6,661 nt of DNA from positions 1-6,661 of the forward strand of contig JALHOI010000182.1 in NCBI GenBank assembly GCA_022843085.1, given 5' to 3'. The position numbers and the translations under genes were made by a program. Below are positions 5,946 to 6,661 of this stretch, piece by piece. The DNA is from Pseudobdellovibrionaceae bacterium (GTDB lineage Bacteria; Bdellovibrionota; Bdellovibrionia; Bdellovibrionales; JAMPXM01). Numbering within the stretch: position 1 is the first letter of the stretch; every line of letters starts with the position of its first letter. Below the pieces are notes generated by a model. The model was not told where the DNA came from. It made no database searches and saw nothing but the letters and a program-made list of their open reading frames with translations.

Positions 5946-6517
5946 TTGCCGAAAGAATTATTTTAAACTTCTTGCAAAGAATGTCTGGCATTGCAACCAT
6001 CACCAATAATTTTGTCAAGGCTGTATCAGAAACACCTTGTAAAATTTTAGATACAAGAAAAACGACCCCTGGTTGGCGCAAACTAGAAAAATATGCCGTA
6101 TTATGTGGTGGTGGCAACAATCACCGCATGGGTCTTTATGATATGGTGATGATTAAAGATAATCATATTGCAAGCTTAAGTAAAACAACTGAAACGCCCA
6201 TCAGAGAAGCTGTGATTCGGGCGCGAAAGGTGATTACTAGAAATCAAAAAATCATTGTTGAAGTTGATAATTTAATTCAAATGGTAGAAGCTTTATCGAT
6301 AGCCCCAGACATTATTTTGTTAGACAATATGCCTATTCAAAAACTGAAAAAAGCCGTTCAACTTCGCAACAAAACCTTGCCAAATATTTTACTGGAAGCA
6401 AGTGGCGGGGTGAATTTAAAAACCGTTAAAAAAATTGCAAAAACAGGGGTTGATCGTATTTCAATTGGTTGCCTTACTCATTCCGTCAAAGCCCTTGATA
6501 TTGGGTTGGATAGCTAG
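5942..6517 (+). CDS. nadC: Quinolinate phosphoribosyltransferase (nicotinate-nucleotide pyrophosphorylase), 5'-truncated
   Basis: NadC converts quinolinate and PRPP to nicotinate mononucleotide, CO2 and pyrophosphate in de novo NAD synthesis. The visible 191 residues cover the C-terminal barrel: LAERIILNFLQRMSGIATIT at the start, ILDTRKTTPGWRKLEKYAV with the quinolinate-binding Arg-Lys pair, GGGNNHRMGLYDMVMIKDNH with the active-site His-Arg and Lys, VEVDNL, IILLDNM, and ASGGVNLKTVKKIAKTGVDR followed by ISIGCLTHS, the phosphate-binding end. The full family length is about 280-300; roughly the first 100 residues, which form the N-terminal sandwich domain contributing to the neighbouring subunit's site, are missing. 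Codons upstream of about 5936 do not resemble NadC, and the frame meets a TGA at 5903-5905. The TTG at 5942 is only the first possible start in the open frame, not a believable native one. As it stands the product would be non-functional. Codon use is AT-rich, unlike genes to the left. Confidence 0.9.
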   Translation: MLAERIILNFLQRMSGIATITNNFVKAVSETPCKILDTRKTTPGWRKLEKYAVLCGGGNNHRMGLYDMVMIKDNHIASLSKTTETPIREAVIRARKVITRNQKIIVEVDNLIQMVEALSIAPDIILLDNMPIQKLKKAVQLRNKTLPNILLEASGGVNLKTVKKIAKTGVDRISIGCLTHSVKALDIGLDS

Positions 6518-6520
6518 AAG

Positions 6521-6661
6521 ATGAATAGTGATCCTTCAGATAATTCGGGGCATCGCAAAAGACTAAAAGATAAATATATTAGTAACGGTCGTGAAGCTTT
6601 TGCGGAAGATTATGAGTTTTTAGAATTACTGTTAACCTACGCAATACCTCGAAGAGACACC
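6521..6661 (+). CDS. radC: RadC family protein (JAB domain), N-terminal part, cut by window end
   Basis: Starts with ATG three bases after the nadC stop and stays open to the window edge, giving 47 residues. The sequence GHRKRLKDKYISNG at 10-23 followed by DYEFLELLLTYAIPRRDT at 30-47 matches the N-terminal helix-hairpin-helix-like domain of RadC proteins (typical pattern HRxRL...DyElLElLL). The JAB metalloprotease-like domain would follow beyond the window. Known: RadC is widespread; its once-proposed role in DNA repair is disputed. The IPRRD form after the LELLL helix is common in alphaproteobacterial members, which hints at the origin of the right-hand segment. Only a weak GAAG sits against the ATG, so translation may depend on coupling to nadC. 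Confidence 0.85.
   Translation, partial: MNSDPSDNSGHRKRLKDKYISNGREAFAEDYEFLELLLTYAIPRRDT

Noticed and set aside
5907..5960. TTG at 5907-5909 as a true start of the thioredoxin-like protein
   Set aside because: It would begin in the middle of a core strand (APVFLISADNE) and lacks a ribosome binding site. The protein-like sequence continues upstream to about 5942, so truncation is the better explanation.
5942..6517. A functional short form of NadC
   Set aside because: The missing N-terminal domain of about 100 residues is needed for the dimeric active site in this family, and the truncation coincides with the composition break, so a natural short form is unlikely.

Overview
The window is a Gram-negative bacterial chromosome fragment made of two unlike parts. 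Positions 1 to about 5936 are moderately GC-rich (a hand count of 1801-1860 gives 34 of 60, 57% G+C) with six densely packed genes. Positions from about 5945 to the end are AT-rich (6001-6060: 18 of 60, 30%; 6301-6360: 21 of 60, 35%) with a different codon style. The left part would suit a Bdellovibrionota-like or other deltaproteobacteria-like organism, judging from the gene types and the HAD-IG nucleotidase; this is an impression, not a proof. The right part reads like an AT-rich alphaproteobacterium, because its RadC carries the IPRRD form of the N-terminal motif.

Minus strand, 3068 down to 1: a pantothenate/coenzyme A operon in the order panG-like (Rossmann + DUF2520 protein, COG5495), panB, panC, coaBC. 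Each junction is a 4-base ATGA overlap. Together these would convert 2-ketoisovalerate to ketopantoate (PanB), ketopantoate to pantoate (the likely job of the DUF2520 protein, in place of PanE), pantoate plus beta-alanine to pantothenate (PanC), and later 4'-phosphopantothenate to 4'-phosphopantetheine (CoaBC, cut by the window edge). panD and pantothenate kinase are not in view.

Positions 3069-3192 form a 124-base divergent spacer. It holds a clear ribosome binding site for the panG-like gene and a small hairpin against the start of the opposite gene. Plus strand 3193-4116 encodes an unrecognised protein with one membrane segment. It converges on the next gene with only 21 bases between stop codons, and an inverted repeat built from both stop codons may act as a terminator.

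Minus strand 5616 down to 4138 encodes a HAD-IG family 5'-nucleotidase. Before it, touching or overlapping it, is the C-terminal part of a TlpA/ResA-like thioredoxin-fold protein. That gene loses its 5' end at about 5940. At the same place a plus-strand nadC begins without its first hundred or so residues, followed by the start of radC. Two unrelated genes truncated head to head at one point, coinciding with a sharp base-composition change, indicate a join between DNA of different origin. A chimeric assembly is the simplest explanation; a real rearrangement or transfer is the alternative.

I found no mobile element, CRISPR array or RNA gene, and no novel defence-type system. The most useful observations are the join at about 5940 and the DUF2520 protein placed as the missing ketopantoate reductase.
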